DNA of 64,000 nt from Marinomonas posidonica IVIA-Po-181 (GTDB lineage: Bacteria > Pseudomonadota > Gammaproteobacteria > Pseudomonadales > Marinomonadaceae): positions 1,302,001 through 1,366,000 of the forward strand of contig NC_015559.1 in assembly GCF_000214215.1 (NCBI RefSeq), given 5' to 3'. A program made the position numbers and the translations under genes. This document shows positions 34,742-43,957 of this stretch, one piece after another (positions within the stretch are counted from its first letter, which is position 1; every line of letters starts with the position of its first letter). The notes under the pieces were generated by a model. That model saw nothing but the letters and a program-made list of their open reading frames with translations, did no database searches and was not told the DNA's origin.

Positions 34742-36691
34742 ATGACGCTGTTCCGCCAATTAATGTTAACCATAGTAGCCATTTTTTCAGTGATGCTGGC
34801 GGTGGTTATGGGGATCAACTTTAATACGACAAAGGGCTATTTGATTGGTCAACTGGAATCGACGACTCAAGATACCGCCACCTCCTTGAGTATGTCTGTG
34901 TCTGACTTCATGGCATTGGAAGACTATGCGTCAGTAAAAAGCAGCATGCATGCGGTATTTGATAGCGGTTATTTCTCCGAAGTGAAAATACACGTGTACG
35001 CCACTGAAAAAGATCTAGTTCGACAAAATGAGACCAAAATCGAAGGGGTCCCAAGCTGGTTTATTCATCTAATCGATTTTAAAGTGCCAGTTGCAAAAGC
35101 GGTTATTTCAAGTGGTTGGAATGAATTGGGACAAGTATATGTAACGGGTAGTGCAGGTTATGGTTATCAGCAGTTATGGCTGGCCTCACGTCATATTTTA
35201 TTGTCGTTTTTTATTATTGGTTCCGTGACGTTAGTATTGGGCAGTATTGCACTGAGATATTTGTTCCAACCTTTGGCCGAGTTAGAAAAGCAGGCTGAAG
35301 CGATTCAACAGCGCCGTTTCATGAAGATGAAAAAGGTACCGAAAACACGAGAGTTAAGGTCGGTTGTGTTGTCTATGAATCGAATGGCGGAAAAGCTGGA
35401 AAAAGAATTCGCCGCCGAAGTGGAAACGGCACAATGGCTACAGGCCAAAGCGTTTAAAGACCCAGTGAGTGGTTTAGGCAATCGTCATTTCTTTGAGAGC
35501 AAGATGAAGTCGCATTTCTCTGAACCAGAAAGAGGCATTGATGGTCTGGCACTGATTGGCTTGGCTGATTTAGGAAAGTTGAACAATGAGCGAGGCTATG
35601 AATCGGCTGATATGTTTATTCAAGCGGCCGCCGATATTATAGAGAAAAAAGTATCCACCATTTCGTCTTTTGCGTTGCTCGCACGTTTGTCTGGTGCTGA
35701 TTTTGTCTTGTTGATTCCTAACTTTGACCATGACCAGCTAAAGCAGCTGGTGGAAGCACTCATGACGGAGCTTTTAGAGCTGAATCAGTCTGATATTAGT
35801 TATTCTTCTTATGTCGGGAACATCGGAGCCGTCACCATTGATGCACAAGTCAGTAAAGGCAGTGCAATGGCACAGGCTGACGCTGCTCTTCGTGAGGCTA
35901 AGCGAGAAGGCAAAAATCTCGTTACAGTATATGACTTAAATACCAAAAAAGCTTTATCGATTAATCGTTCTGAATGGAAGAGAATTCTCGAAAACACCAT
36001 TGCGAACAAAGCCTTTAGTTTGAAAAAGCAGGCCGTGTATGAATTGGCTGATCAAGATAAAGTTCTGCATGAAGAGGTGTTTATGGGGGTGAACCATGAT
36101 GGTAAAGAGTTCCATGCGGGCTTTTTTATTGGCTTAGCGGAGCAATATCACCTCACGTCAAAAATTGATCAGGTCATCATCAATAAAGCCGTGGAAGTGA
36201 TTACAAGCAAAAAAGCCACTACGCCGTTAACCATAAATTTGTCAGGTTCTTCTTATCATGATGAAGCGTTTATAACTTGGCTGGATAAGACTCTGTCAAA
36301 TCTCGATGAGGCTGTGCGTGCTTTGCTGGTTTTTGAAATTTCGGAGCAGAGCGCCATTGCGGATGAGGAAGGGGCGCTTGTACTGGCTAAAATTCTGAAA
36401 AATCGTGCCATCGTATTTGGAATTGATAATGTCGGGAAGCAATTCTCGGCCTTCCAATATTTGAAAGTATTGATGCCAGATTATGTGAAAGTAGATTCCT
36501 CTTATACGCGAATGGCGGCCGGTAAAGAGTCAGAGTCCTTTTTCTTACACAGCTTATGTAAAATGTTTAACAGTTTGAACATTGAAGTGATTGCTACAGG
36601 CATCGAGAATGAAAAGCAACTTAGGGCGTTACAAAGATTTGATGTGCTAGGTGGACAAGGTTATGCATTAGGTCGTGCTGAACCCATGTAA
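34742..36691 (+). CDS. lapD: c-di-GMP receptor LapD (degenerate GGDEF-EAL)
   Basis: 649-residue inner-membrane receptor. Two TM segments (~residues 7-25 and ~152-172) flank the periplasmic LapD/MoxY output domain, with the conserved Trp in GVPSWFIHLIDFKVP that binds LapG. A HAMP segment, a GGDEF domain with the site altered to SGADF (RLSGADFVLLIP), and an EAL domain with EAL changed (KKQAVYELAD) follow, so it binds rather than makes or breaks c-di-GMP. When c-di-GMP is high LapD sequesters LapG and the adhesin stays on the surface. Gene order lapG-lapD agrees with Pseudomonas. Confidence 0.93.
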   Translation: MTLFRQLMLTIVAIFSVMLAVVMGINFNTTKGYLIGQLESTTQDTATSLSMSVSDFMALEDYASVKSSMHAVFDSGYFSEVKIHVYATEKDLVRQNETKIEGVPSWFIHLIDFKVPVAKAVISSGWNELGQVYVTGSAGYGYQQLWLASRHILLSFFIIGSVTLVLGSIALRYLFQPLAELEKQAEAIQQRRFMKMKKVPKTRELRSVVLSMNRMAEKLEKEFAAEVETAQWLQAKAFKDPVSGLGNRHFFESKMKSHFSEPERGIDGLALIGLADLGKLNNERGYESADMFIQAAADIIEKKVSTISSFALLARLSGADFVLLIPNFDHDQLKQLVEALMTELLELNQSDISYSSYVGNIGAVTIDAQVSKGSAMAQADAALREAKREGKNLVTVYDLNTKKALSINRSEWKRILENTIANKAFSLKKQAVYELADQDKVLHEEVFMGVNHDGKEFHAGFFIGLAEQYHLTSKIDQVIINKAVEVITSKKATTPLTINLSGSSYHDEAFITWLDKTLSNLDEAVRALLVFEISEQSAIADEEGALVLAKILKNRAIVFGIDNVGKQFSAFQYLKVLMPDYVKVDSSYTRMAAGKESESFFLHSLCKMFNSLNIEVIATGIENEKQLRALQRFDVLGGQGYALGRAEPM

Positions 36692-36738
36692 AGATGATAT
36701 GGTCTTTCAGGTAAATGGCCTCTCTGTGTTAAGAGTGA

Positions 36739-37113
36739 TTAAATAAATGAATCACCATTCGAATCGGTTAAGTTGTCACTGTCTGATATTAAGCTTTCGT
36801 CATGACTATTGTGGACGCCACGTACCCATTTCCGGCTGAGCAGTTTCTTTTGTGCGGCCATTGGGAGTTCGGTGAATTGAATGATTCGCTTCTCTGAAAG
36901 AAGGTCAATTAAGTCTTCCAGTACACGCATCATGTCGCTGTCTGAGTTCGTCAGCATTTCTTGCGTATTATTGTTATCACTGGCGGTGAATTTTTTTTCT
37001 AGAATTTTAGCTACAGAGGGTTCATTGGGAGCCACTAACAAGCCGTATTCCTCAGATTGGGAAGTCGCAACGTCTACTATGTCACCGTTTTCGTTAAGCT
37101 TTGCGTAGAGCAT
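36739..37113 (-). CDS. Conserved hypothetical protein, antisense between lapD and lapB
   Basis: 124 residues. The N-terminal MLYAKLNENGDIVDVATSQSE and core MMRVLEDLIDLLSEKRIIQFTELPMAAQKKLLSRKWVR resemble a small pseudomonad family often mislabelled tryptophan synthase beta-like; nothing supports that enzymatic role. Acidic and Asn/Ser-rich in the middle and at the C-terminus, no signal peptide. It is transcribed opposite to all lap genes. Function unknown. Confidence 0.7.
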   Translation of the reverse strand: MLYAKLNENGDIVDVATSQSEEYGLLVAPNEPSVAKILEKKFTASDNNNTQEMLTNSDSDMMRVLEDLIDLLSEKRIIQFTELPMAAQKKLLSRKWVRGVHNSHDESLISDSDNLTDSNGDSFI

Positions 37114-37253
37114 CTTGGGGTCCTATGTTTGTTTAAATTTGTATTGGAAGGTCTTGTTAACTTCCCATCTTAGCTGAGAACTACTATTCTAGTCTAAAAC
37201 TTACATCCTGTTGGTTTTAAATTGTTTTTTTGTTTACCTAGGAGAATTGGAGT

Positions 37254-39551
37254 ATGTCTGGCTCGGATCGTTCAGAACAGAACTCTTCACCGTCCCATCA
37301 AGAAGAGCGTCATCATTCGGACGACATGACAACGGACCACTCGGCCCCTTCTGTGGCAGAGGGCACTAGTGTAGATGAAGCAGATACGGATACTCAGAAG
37401 TCGCAGTGGCAAACCGCAGCCACCATACTGGCTTACCCCAACCCTTTATTAGATTGTCTGGTGTTATTAAGCCGTTATTTTAATAATCCTTATACCTCTG
37501 ATGCGATTGCGGCAGGCTTGCCTATTACCGATGATTTGATGACACCGGAATTGTTTTTACGGGCATCAAAACGAATTGGATTAAGTTCAAAGTTTGTAAA
37601 GCGAAAATTATCTAAAATTCCTCAAATGGTGTTACCGACCGTATTGCTGTTAGATGATCAACAAGCCTGCGTCCTTTTGGAAATCAACGATGCGGCAGGA
37701 ACTGCAAAAATTTTGCGTTCTGAATCTGGGGAAGGTGAAATCAACTTATCGATATCGGAATTAGAGGCGTCTTATACCGGGTACTGTTTTTTTGTTAGGC
37801 CCGTTTACCAATTTGATAAACGGGCACAAAAGCCGGACGAAGCCAAGCAGAAAAAAGGCCATTGGTTTTGGGGGACTGTGTTAGGGTCTTGGCGGATTTA
37901 TCGCGATGTTTTTATTGCTTCACTGTTAATTAACATGTTTGCAGTTGCCAGCCCTCTGTTCGTTATGAATGTTTATGATCGAGTAGTGCCTAATAATGCG
38001 TTTGATACTTTATGGGTATTGGCCATTGGTGCGGCGGCCGTGTATATTTTTGATTTTCTATTGCGCATGCTCAGAGCGTATTTTATCGATATTGCCGGTA
38101 AAAAATCCGACATCTTAATTTCAGCCTCGATCTTTTCCAGAGTGAACAACATCACCATGGCGTCTCGGCCTAAGTCGGTGGGGGCGTTTGCGAAAAACTT
38201 GCAAGAGTTTGAGAGTATTCGTGATTTTATTACTTCCGCGTCCATTACCACCTTAGTAGACATTCCTTTTATGTTTTTAATCGTTGGGGTGATTTGGCTA
38301 ATAGGTGGTCCTGTTGGTTACATTCCTATTGTCACCATAGCCTTGATTTTGATTTACAGCATCATCATTCAAATACCACTCAAACGTTCCATTGAAGAAA
38401 GCCAGAAAACAGCATCACAGAAAAACGCGGTCTTGATTGAAAGCTTGTATAACGCTGAGAGTGTGAAATTAAACAATGCGGAAGGTGTATTGCAAAAACA
38501 ATGGGAAAATGCCGTCGGTAATATCGCTGACTGGGGGGTTAAGACGCGACAACTGTCTCAGTCTACTTCTTCATTTGCCATGGTTGCGCAGCAGCTCACC
38601 ACAGTGGTGATCGTGATTGTCGGAGTGTATCAAATTTCAGAAGGTCTAATGAGTATGGGGGCGCTCGTGGCGGCTGTCATGCTAACGGGACGTGCCCTTG
38701 GACCTATGGCGCAAGTTGCCAGTTTAGCGACACGCTATAACCAAGCTAAGTCTGCATTTGGTTCATTAAATGAAATCATGTCGTCACCCGTAGAGAACCC
38801 TGATGACACTAAGTTTGTGCATCGACCTGTATTTAAGGGAGAGTTTCAATTTGATGCGGTCAATTTCTCTTACCCTGACCAAGATCAGGCGGCTGTGACC
38901 GATATTAATATTAATATCAGGCAAGGGGAAAAAGTCGCCATTATCGGGCGTATTGGTTCGGGGAAATCGACACTGGGTAAGATGATGACTGGCTTATATA
39001 CGCCAAGTAGTGGTGCGATTCGTGTCGATGGTGTGGACCTCCGACAAATTAATCCTACAGACTTGCGTCGTAATGTTGGTTCGGTATCGCAAGACGTCAA
39101 CCTGTTTTATGGTTCAATCAAAGACAATATCGTTATGGGTGCGCCTTATATGGAAGATGACGCGATCATTCGTGCTGCTGAGCTATCAGGCGTGTCTGAA
39201 TTTGCGAACCGCCGCTCAAATGGTTTGGACAGCTTAGTGGGGGAACGAGGTGTATTACTGTCTGGTGGTCAACGTCAGAGTATTGCGATTGCAAGGGCGT
39301 TATTATTTGACCCACCGGTTCTTATTTTAGATGAACCTACGGCGTCGATGGACAACACCACAGAAGCCAGAATGAAGCGACGTTTGATGGAGGGGTTGCA
39401 AGACAAAACCCTGATACTGATTACTCATAAAGCCTCCATGCTTGATATGGTAGATCGTATCATCGTTATGGATAATGGCCGTTTAATTGCAGATGGTCCA
39501 AAAGCGCAAGTACACGAAGCGCTCCGTCAAGGCAAGCTGAAGGTAAGTTAA
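37254..39551 (+). CDS. lapB: Type I secretion ABC transporter LapB-like
   Basis: 765 residues. The first ~50 are a hydrophilic Ser/His/Asp-rich extension. Residues ~60-190 are a C39-like domain that lacks a recognisable catalytic Cys-His pair, as in RTX exporters. A six-helix membrane domain (~215-470) and an ABC ATPase follow: Walker A GRIGSGKST, signature LSGGQRQSIAIARAL, Walker B PVLILDEPTASMD, H-loop LITHKAS. It exports large RTX adhesins with LapC and a TolC-type outer protein. A strong AGGAG site precedes the ATG. The product ends two bases before lapC. Confidence 0.92.
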   Translation: MSGSDRSEQNSSPSHQEERHHSDDMTTDHSAPSVAEGTSVDEADTDTQKSQWQTAATILAYPNPLLDCLVLLSRYFNNPYTSDAIAAGLPITDDLMTPELFLRASKRIGLSSKFVKRKLSKIPQMVLPTVLLLDDQQACVLLEINDAAGTAKILRSESGEGEINLSISELEASYTGYCFFVRPVYQFDKRAQKPDEAKQKKGHWFWGTVLGSWRIYRDVFIASLLINMFAVASPLFVMNVYDRVVPNNAFDTLWVLAIGAAAVYIFDFLLRMLRAYFIDIAGKKSDILISASIFSRVNNITMASRPKSVGAFAKNLQEFESIRDFITSASITTLVDIPFMFLIVGVIWLIGGPVGYIPIVTIALILIYSIIIQIPLKRSIEESQKTASQKNAVLIESLYNAESVKLNNAEGVLQKQWENAVGNIADWGVKTRQLSQSTSSFAMVAQQLTTVVIVIVGVYQISEGLMSMGALVAAVMLTGRALGPMAQVASLATRYNQAKSAFGSLNEIMSSPVENPDDTKFVHRPVFKGEFQFDAVNFSYPDQDQAAVTDININIRQGEKVAIIGRIGSGKSTLGKMMTGLYTPSSGAIRVDGVDLRQINPTDLRRNVGSVSQDVNLFYGSIKDNIVMGAPYMEDDAIIRAAELSGVSEFANRRSNGLDSLVGERGVLLSGGQRQSIAIARALLFDPPVLILDEPTASMDNTTEARMKRRLMEGLQDKTLILITHKASMLDMVDRIIVMDNGRLIADGPKAQVHEALRQGKLKVS

Positions 39552-39553
39552 TT

Positions 39554-40882
39554 ATGAGTAAGCGTACGGTTTCACAAAGTGATTTAGGGTATTTATCAGA
39601 TCGAAATGCCGCCTTGATGCTAAAAACACCAAAAGGTGGGCGTATCATCTTATGGGTCATTTTTATCTTTATTATGTCGGCGCTAATTTGGGCCTATTAC
39701 ACATCATTAGACGAAGTCACTGTCGGTGAGGGTAAAGTGATTCCTTCTAGTCAAGTTCAGCAAATTCAGAACTTGGAAGGCGGAATCTTAAAAGAAATTA
39801 ACGCCAAAGTGGGTCAGGTAGTGAATTCTGGTCAAATCTTAATGACCATTGAGAATACGGAGGCCTTATCTTCACTGCGAGAACAACAAGCTGAGTTCAT
39901 TAACTTACAGGCTAGAGCGGCTCGATTACAAGGTGAGTCCTCTGGAAGAGCGCCGGTATTTGATGAGGCGTTGCGAAACAATCATCCGTCTGTAGTGAAT
40001 CGTGAAATGGATTTATACAGTAATCGTTTAGAATCGCTGCGTACTAATCAAGTTGGCTTTGAGCAGCAGATCGAGCAAAAGAAACAAGAAATTGTGGAAA
40101 TGCAGGCGAAGCTGGATAACCTCAAACAAGGTTATGAGTATTCAAAAGAAGAATTGGCGCTAACACGTCCAGCGTTTGAACAAGGAGCGGTATCGCGAGT
40201 CGAATTGCTTCAGCTTGAACGAGAAGTGAATCAATTACAGGGTGAGTTAGAAGCGACTCAGTTGGCGATCCCTCGTGCTCGTTCTGCGCTGCGAGAGGCG
40301 CAAAGTAAGTTAGATGAAAGTGTGGCTAAGTTTCGCGCCGATGCACAAGAAGAATTAACCAATGTGCGCAGTAAGTTAGATCAGCTTCGCGAGGCGAGCG
40401 TGTCTTTGGAAGATAAGGTGTCCAGAACGCAAGTGCGTTCGCCCGTAAAAGGCATAGTGAAGCAGATTCAAATTAATACGGTGGGTGGTGTGATTAAGCC
40501 GGGTATGAATATGATGGAAATCGTACCTATTGAAGACTCCTTATTGATTGAAGCTAAGGTGCGTCCAGAAAACATTGGTTTTATTCAACCGGATTTGCCC
40601 GCCGTAGTGAAATTGTCCGCTTACGACTTTGCTATTTTTGGTGGATTGGATGGCACAGTTGAAAATATTAGTGCGGACACCATTCTTGATGAAGAAGGGA
40701 ACAGTTTTTATCTAGTGCGAGTGAGGACAGACAAGAACTTTTTGGGTACTAAGGAAGCGCCTTTGCCAATTATTCCCGGTATGCAATCCAGTGTGGACAT
40801 TATTACTGGGAAAAAGACCTTATTGGATTATTTATTGAAGCCGATTCTGAAAGCCAAGCAGAATGCACTTCGTGAGAGATGA
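39554..40882 (+). CDS. lapC: Type I secretion membrane-fusion protein LapC-like (HlyD family)
   Basis: 442 residues. A single TM (~residues 31-50, IILWVIFIFIMSALIWAYY) is followed by the biotinyl-lipoyl half motif GEGKVIPSSQVQQIQNLEGGILKEI, a long alpha-helical coiled-coil (~95-275) and the second lipoyl half with RSPVKGIVKQIQINTVGGVIKPG, then the beta-barrel ending at GMQSSVDIITGKKTLLDYLLKPI. It bridges LapB and an outer-membrane TolC/LapE protein; the latter is not encoded in the window. Confidence 0.93.
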   Translation: MSKRTVSQSDLGYLSDRNAALMLKTPKGGRIILWVIFIFIMSALIWAYYTSLDEVTVGEGKVIPSSQVQQIQNLEGGILKEINAKVGQVVNSGQILMTIENTEALSSLREQQAEFINLQARAARLQGESSGRAPVFDEALRNNHPSVVNREMDLYSNRLESLRTNQVGFEQQIEQKKQEIVEMQAKLDNLKQGYEYSKEELALTRPAFEQGAVSRVELLQLEREVNQLQGELEATQLAIPRARSALREAQSKLDESVAKFRADAQEELTNVRSKLDQLREASVSLEDKVSRTQVRSPVKGIVKQIQINTVGGVIKPGMNMMEIVPIEDSLLIEAKVRPENIGFIQPDLPAVVKLSAYDFAIFGGLDGTVENISADTILDEEGNSFYLVRVRTDKNFLGTKEAPLPIIPGMQSSVDIITGKKTLLDYLLKPILKAKQNALRER

Positions 40883-40982
40883 TTACAAAAAAATTAGTTT
40901 TCATCTTATTGTGATAACAAATGTTAACAACCATATTTTATAAGCTAGATACAATGTCTGCGATGTAACAAACTTAACGAGA

Positions 40983-41624
40983 TTGATTTTGAAGATTTTG
41001 TGTTGGAATACAGACGATGCTGTTTGGGCGCATTGGCTAAAAATTGTCCCAGCCATTGCTGAGCTTGTCCGTGTTGACAGCTTAGAGGCGTCACGTCGTG
41101 CGCTGATTGAGTCCCAACAAACATTTCAATACTGCTTTGTGTACTTAGCAGATGAGACATTTTCAAGCCAAGTGGAAGAGGTCGTCGCCTTAAAGTCTGA
41201 GTTTTTAGATCATAATATGGTGGTGTTTCCAAACCAAGCTAGTCAGCAAGCTGCATTACGTCTTTTCTCCATTGGTGTTAATGGTCAATGTGCTCCTTAC
41301 ATTGGGGAAGAGCAATTGTCTTTGGTGTTGTCGGTTATCGATTCGGGCGAAATCTGGGGTGGTAAAGCCTTTATTCAGCAATTAATTAGTCAATCAGCGG
41401 AACAAATCAATCAACCTTCTGTGCAAATGGATGGTTTGTCTGAGCGCGAAATGGACGTGGCGCGTTATATCGCAGAAGGGCTTTCGAATAAACAGGTGGC
41501 AACTCAAATGGCCATCACCGAAAGGACAGTGAAAGCCCACCTTACGTCTATTTTCAAAAAAACAGAGACTCGTGATCGTCTTGCTTTAGCATTAAAAGCA
41601 AAAAGTCATTTTTTAGTGCAGTGA
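40983..41624 (+). CDS. LuxR-type transcriptional regulator
   Basis: 213 residues. The C-terminal ~60 residues are a LuxR/FixJ helix-turn-helix: LSEREMDVARYIAEGLSNKQVATQMAITERTVKAHLTSIFKKTETRDRLALALKAK. The N-terminal ~130 are receiver-like in pattern but lack the acidic pocket and phospho-Asp, so probably not phosphorylated. No ATG fits; TTG at 40983 or 40989 is the likely start, weakly supported by ACGAG. Downstream of lapBC, it could regulate biofilm genes, an inference from position. Confidence 0.85.
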   Translation: MILKILCWNTDDAVWAHWLKIVPAIAELVRVDSLEASRRALIESQQTFQYCFVYLADETFSSQVEEVVALKSEFLDHNMVVFPNQASQQAALRLFSIGVNGQCAPYIGEEQLSLVLSVIDSGEIWGGKAFIQQLISQSAEQINQPSVQMDGLSEREMDVARYIAEGLSNKQVATQMAITERTVKAHLTSIFKKTETRDRLALALKAKSHFLVQ

Positions 41625-41636
41625 TACTTTCCAAAT

Positions 41637-41668
41637 GAAAAGGTGCACCGGTTTTGCGCCTTTTTTTA
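41637..41668 (+). terminator. Intrinsic terminator after the LuxR-type gene
   Basis: Stem AAAAGGTGCA / TGCGCCTTTT (one G-U) with loop CCGGTTT and a seven-T run. It ends the lapBC-luxR stretch. Confidence 0.8.
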
Positions 41669-41869
41669 ACGTTTTTCCCTTCTTACTGTGTTGTATTCCA
41701 CATAATGTCGCTCTTTTTGCGTTTGGTTATGCTCCGACATGAATACTTATCTTATCTGTTAAGCCATATATCAGCCTTATTTCAGTTAGATTTTTTTGTT
41801 TATGTACCTTAGTGGCGCATATATTGCTTCATACATTGAAATTCAGCTTGTATAGGTAGAGAGTGCACC

Positions 41870-42475
41870 ATGTCTGCGCCCCCAAAGAATGAATTAACCG
41901 TAATGTTGGTTGATAATGAACCTGCCCGAGCGGCGATTGTTGAACAAGCTATGTTAGATAGTGGCTATCGTGTTATTCGTCGCCTAGAAAATGCGCTGAA
42001 TTTAAGCCAAGCGGTAATGGAATGTCAGCCTGATATGGTGATCATTGATATTGAATCCCCTGATCGAGATATGTTGGAGAATATGTCTCGTCTCACACAA
42101 GATAACCCAAGACCCATTGTGATGTTTGCTGAAGAAGACGACTCAAGACATGTTGAAGCAGCGATTCGTGCAGGGGTTAGTGCTTATGTTGTCGACGGAG
42201 TAAACAGCGGCAGTGTAAAGGCGATTTTACAAGTTGCAATCGCGCGTTTTAGGGAGTTTCATGCACTGCGATCAGAACTTGAAACAGTAAAAACTCAGTT
42301 GGAAGATCGTAAGCTAATTGATAAAGCAAAAGGGTTGATTATGAAGCATCAACAGTGTGATGAGCCCGCGGCTTATCAGGCCCTCAGAAAATTAGCGATG
42401 GATCGCAGTCAGAGAATGACAGAAGTGGCTCGTAATATCATTTCAGTGATGGAAATTATGGAGGCTTCTAAATGA
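41870..42475 (+). CDS. nasT: NasT-type ANTAR antitermination regulator
   Basis: 201 residues: receiver domain (~9-130; VMLVDNEPARA, with Asp in MVIIDIESPD) and a C-terminal ANTAR RNA-binding domain (~140-200; LEDRKLIDKAKGLIMKHQQCDEPAAYQALRKLAMDRSQRMTEVARNI). NasT binds two-hairpin RNA in leaders and prevents terminator formation. In Azotobacter and Paracoccus, NasS holds it inactive when nitrate is absent. Overlaps nasS as ATGA. Candidate RNA targets lie at 43842-43957 and 51617-51706. Confidence 0.94.
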   Translation: MSAPPKNELTVMLVDNEPARAAIVEQAMLDSGYRVIRRLENALNLSQAVMECQPDMVIIDIESPDRDMLENMSRLTQDNPRPIVMFAEEDDSRHVEAAIRAGVSAYVVDGVNSGSVKAILQVAIARFREFHALRSELETVKTQLEDRKLIDKAKGLIMKHQQCDEPAAYQALRKLAMDRSQRMTEVARNIISVMEIMEASK

Positions 42476-43668
42476 CTTCAACGGTAAATAATTCTTTAGA
42501 ATCCCAACAAGCGGTGCGTATCGGCTTTATTCCCTTAATTGATTGTGCGCCTTTTGTTATAGCAAAAGAGAAAGGTTTTTTTGCCGACGAAGGGGTTGCT
42601 GTTGCGTTATCAAAAGAAGCTTCTTGGGCCAGTATTCGCGATAAAGTAACGTTTAATATTTTGCAGGGTGCACATATGTTGGCATCCATGCCAATTGCCG
42701 CCAGTCTTGGTGTAGGGACATTAAAAACTGCCATGCAAACCAGTTTTACTGTGAGTCACAATGGTAACGGTATAACGGTCGGCAATGCTTTGTATGAACA
42801 GCTGACGAAATGGGTGACGCAAAGCAATGATATCCGCAATGGTGTGGCCCTTAAGCGCTACATTGAGGATCGTGCAAAGCATAATAAACCATTGCTTCGC
42901 TTTGCCGTGGTTTACCCTTACTCCTCTCACAATTATCAACTCAGAGATTGGTTGGCTCGTGCCGGCATTGACCCGGATGAAGAGGTTCAAATCCTTGTCA
43001 TTCCTCCGGTGAAAATGATCGACAGTCTTAAGGCGGGAGACATAGATGGTTATTGTGTTGGAGAGCCTTGGAACAGTTTGGCCGTTGAGGCTGGAGTTGG
43101 TCATTTACTGGTGACGGGGTATGAAATTTGGGGAAGCACACCGGAAAAAGTATTTGGTGTGAATTCCACTTGGGCTGAGCAGAATGAATTGACACATCTG
43201 GCTGTTATTCGGGCCTTAGAGAAGGCTTGTGAATGGGTTGATAACCCAGATAACCAGAATGAGTTGTTGAGTATTTTAAGTCATCCGGATTATCTAAATT
43301 GCAGTGTTGAACAATTGGTCTATGGTTTTAGTGCCATTAAACCAAAAGGGCAATTTGATTGGCCGATGGAGGCTTATCAGCGTTTTTCAGGCCGAGAGAT
43401 TAATCGACCTTTGCCCAGTTACGCCTTGTGGATTATGGGGCAGATGCATCGCTGGCATCAGCTGTCTGAAGCGTCTAATTTAAATACGATGGCGGAACAA
43501 GTGTATCGTCAGGACATTTATGAACACGCCTTGGGAGACCATGATCAAGATTTACAATGGCATTTAACCTCATCGCAAGAATCCACTTGGTTAGAGGATA
43601 TTGCGAATGGAAGGGTGAGTTTACACCCGAAAGGCATTCATAAAGGGTTTATAAAATCAGACGATTAA
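42472..43668 (+). CDS. nasS: NasS nitrate sensor (NrtA-like, cytoplasmic)
   Basis: 398 residues of the nitrate/bicarbonate-binding NrtA/CmpA fold. No signal peptide, so cytoplasmic: it is the NasT partner rather than a transport protein. Segments such as VRIGFIPLIDCAPFVIAKEKGFFADEG, GAHMLASMPIAASLG, HNGNGITVGN and [17 protein letters not shown] parallel the NrtA gene at 43981. Nitrate binding is expected to release NasT. Gene order nasT-nasS is reversed compared with some nasST operons. Confidence 0.93.
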   Translation: MTSTVNNSLESQQAVRIGFIPLIDCAPFVIAKEKGFFADEGVAVALSKEASWASIRDKVTFNILQGAHMLASMPIAASLGVGTLKTAMQTSFTVSHNGNGITVGNALYEQLTKWVTQSNDIRNGVALKRYIEDRAKHNKPLLRFAVVYPYSSHNYQLRDWLARAGIDPDEEVQILVIPPVKMIDSLKAGDIDGYCVGEPWNSLAVEAGVGHLLVTGYEIWGSTPEKVFGVNSTWAEQNELTHLAVIRALEKACEWVDNPDNQNELLSILSHPDYLNCSVEQLVYGFSAIKPKGQFDWPMEAYQRFSGREINRPLPSYALWIMGQMHRWHQLSEASNLNTMAEQVYRQDIYEHALGDHDQDLQWHLTSSQESTWLEDIANGRVSLHPKGIHKGFIKSDD

Positions 43669-43781
43669 AAGGTTATTTTATGGTGCGCTGTGCCAGATTT
43701 GAGAGCAACATTATGCTTGTTACTGGACGATTGAAGAATCTATGATATACGAAATCTAGTAAAATCAATTGATTGCATGTT

Positions 43782-43799
43782 TTGGCATGTATTATGCTT
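43782..43799 (+). promoter_or_regulatory. Sigma-54 (-24/-12) promoter candidate for nrtABC operon
   Basis: TTGGCATGTATTATGCTT has GG and GC separated by exactly ten bases, as in consensus TTGGCACGnnnnTTGCTT, with two mismatches. Transcription would start ~43809, upstream of the leader hairpins. Confidence 0.55.
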
Positions 43800-43841
43800 T
43801 ATTTTTGATATTGATAGATTATCAACTTAAAATTTTGGTGA

Positions 43842-43887
43842 AGTGAGCAATGATGCTGACTATCACCCACAGGATTGAAGGCTCAAT
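43842..43887 (+). promoter_or_regulatory. Candidate NasT-binding dual hairpin in nrtA leader
   Basis: Hairpin 1: AGTGAGC / GCTGACT (one G-G mismatch) with loop AATGAT. Hairpin 2: ATTG / CAAT with loop AAGGCT (43878-43883). Both hexaloops have A at position 1 and G at position 4, the rule known for ANTAR targets. Linker is 12 bases. Confidence 0.55.
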
Positions 43888-43908
43888 GTAGAGTCGTTTA
43901 TGAATGGC

Positions 43909-43957
43909 AAAGGTGCCTGCGAACACACAATTGTGTGATTTGCATGCGCCTTTTTTT
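43909..43957 (+). terminator. Leader terminator (attenuator) of nrtABC operon
   Basis: Long hairpin: outer stem AAAGGTGC / GCGCCTTT, inner GCGAA/TTTGC and perfect palindrome CACACAATTGTGTG (43924-43937), followed by seven T. It lies 24 bases before the nrtA ATG, too close to belong to an upstream gene. Confidence 0.85.

Noticed and set aside
37380..37800. Active C39 peptidase domain in LapB that would cleave a leader peptide
   Set aside because: The catalytic Cys/His pattern is not present; it is a C39-like binding domain, as in other RTX exporters.
42472..43668. Second nitrate transporter binding protein
   Set aside because: It lacks a signal peptide and overlaps nasT, which fits the cytoplasmic sensor NasS.
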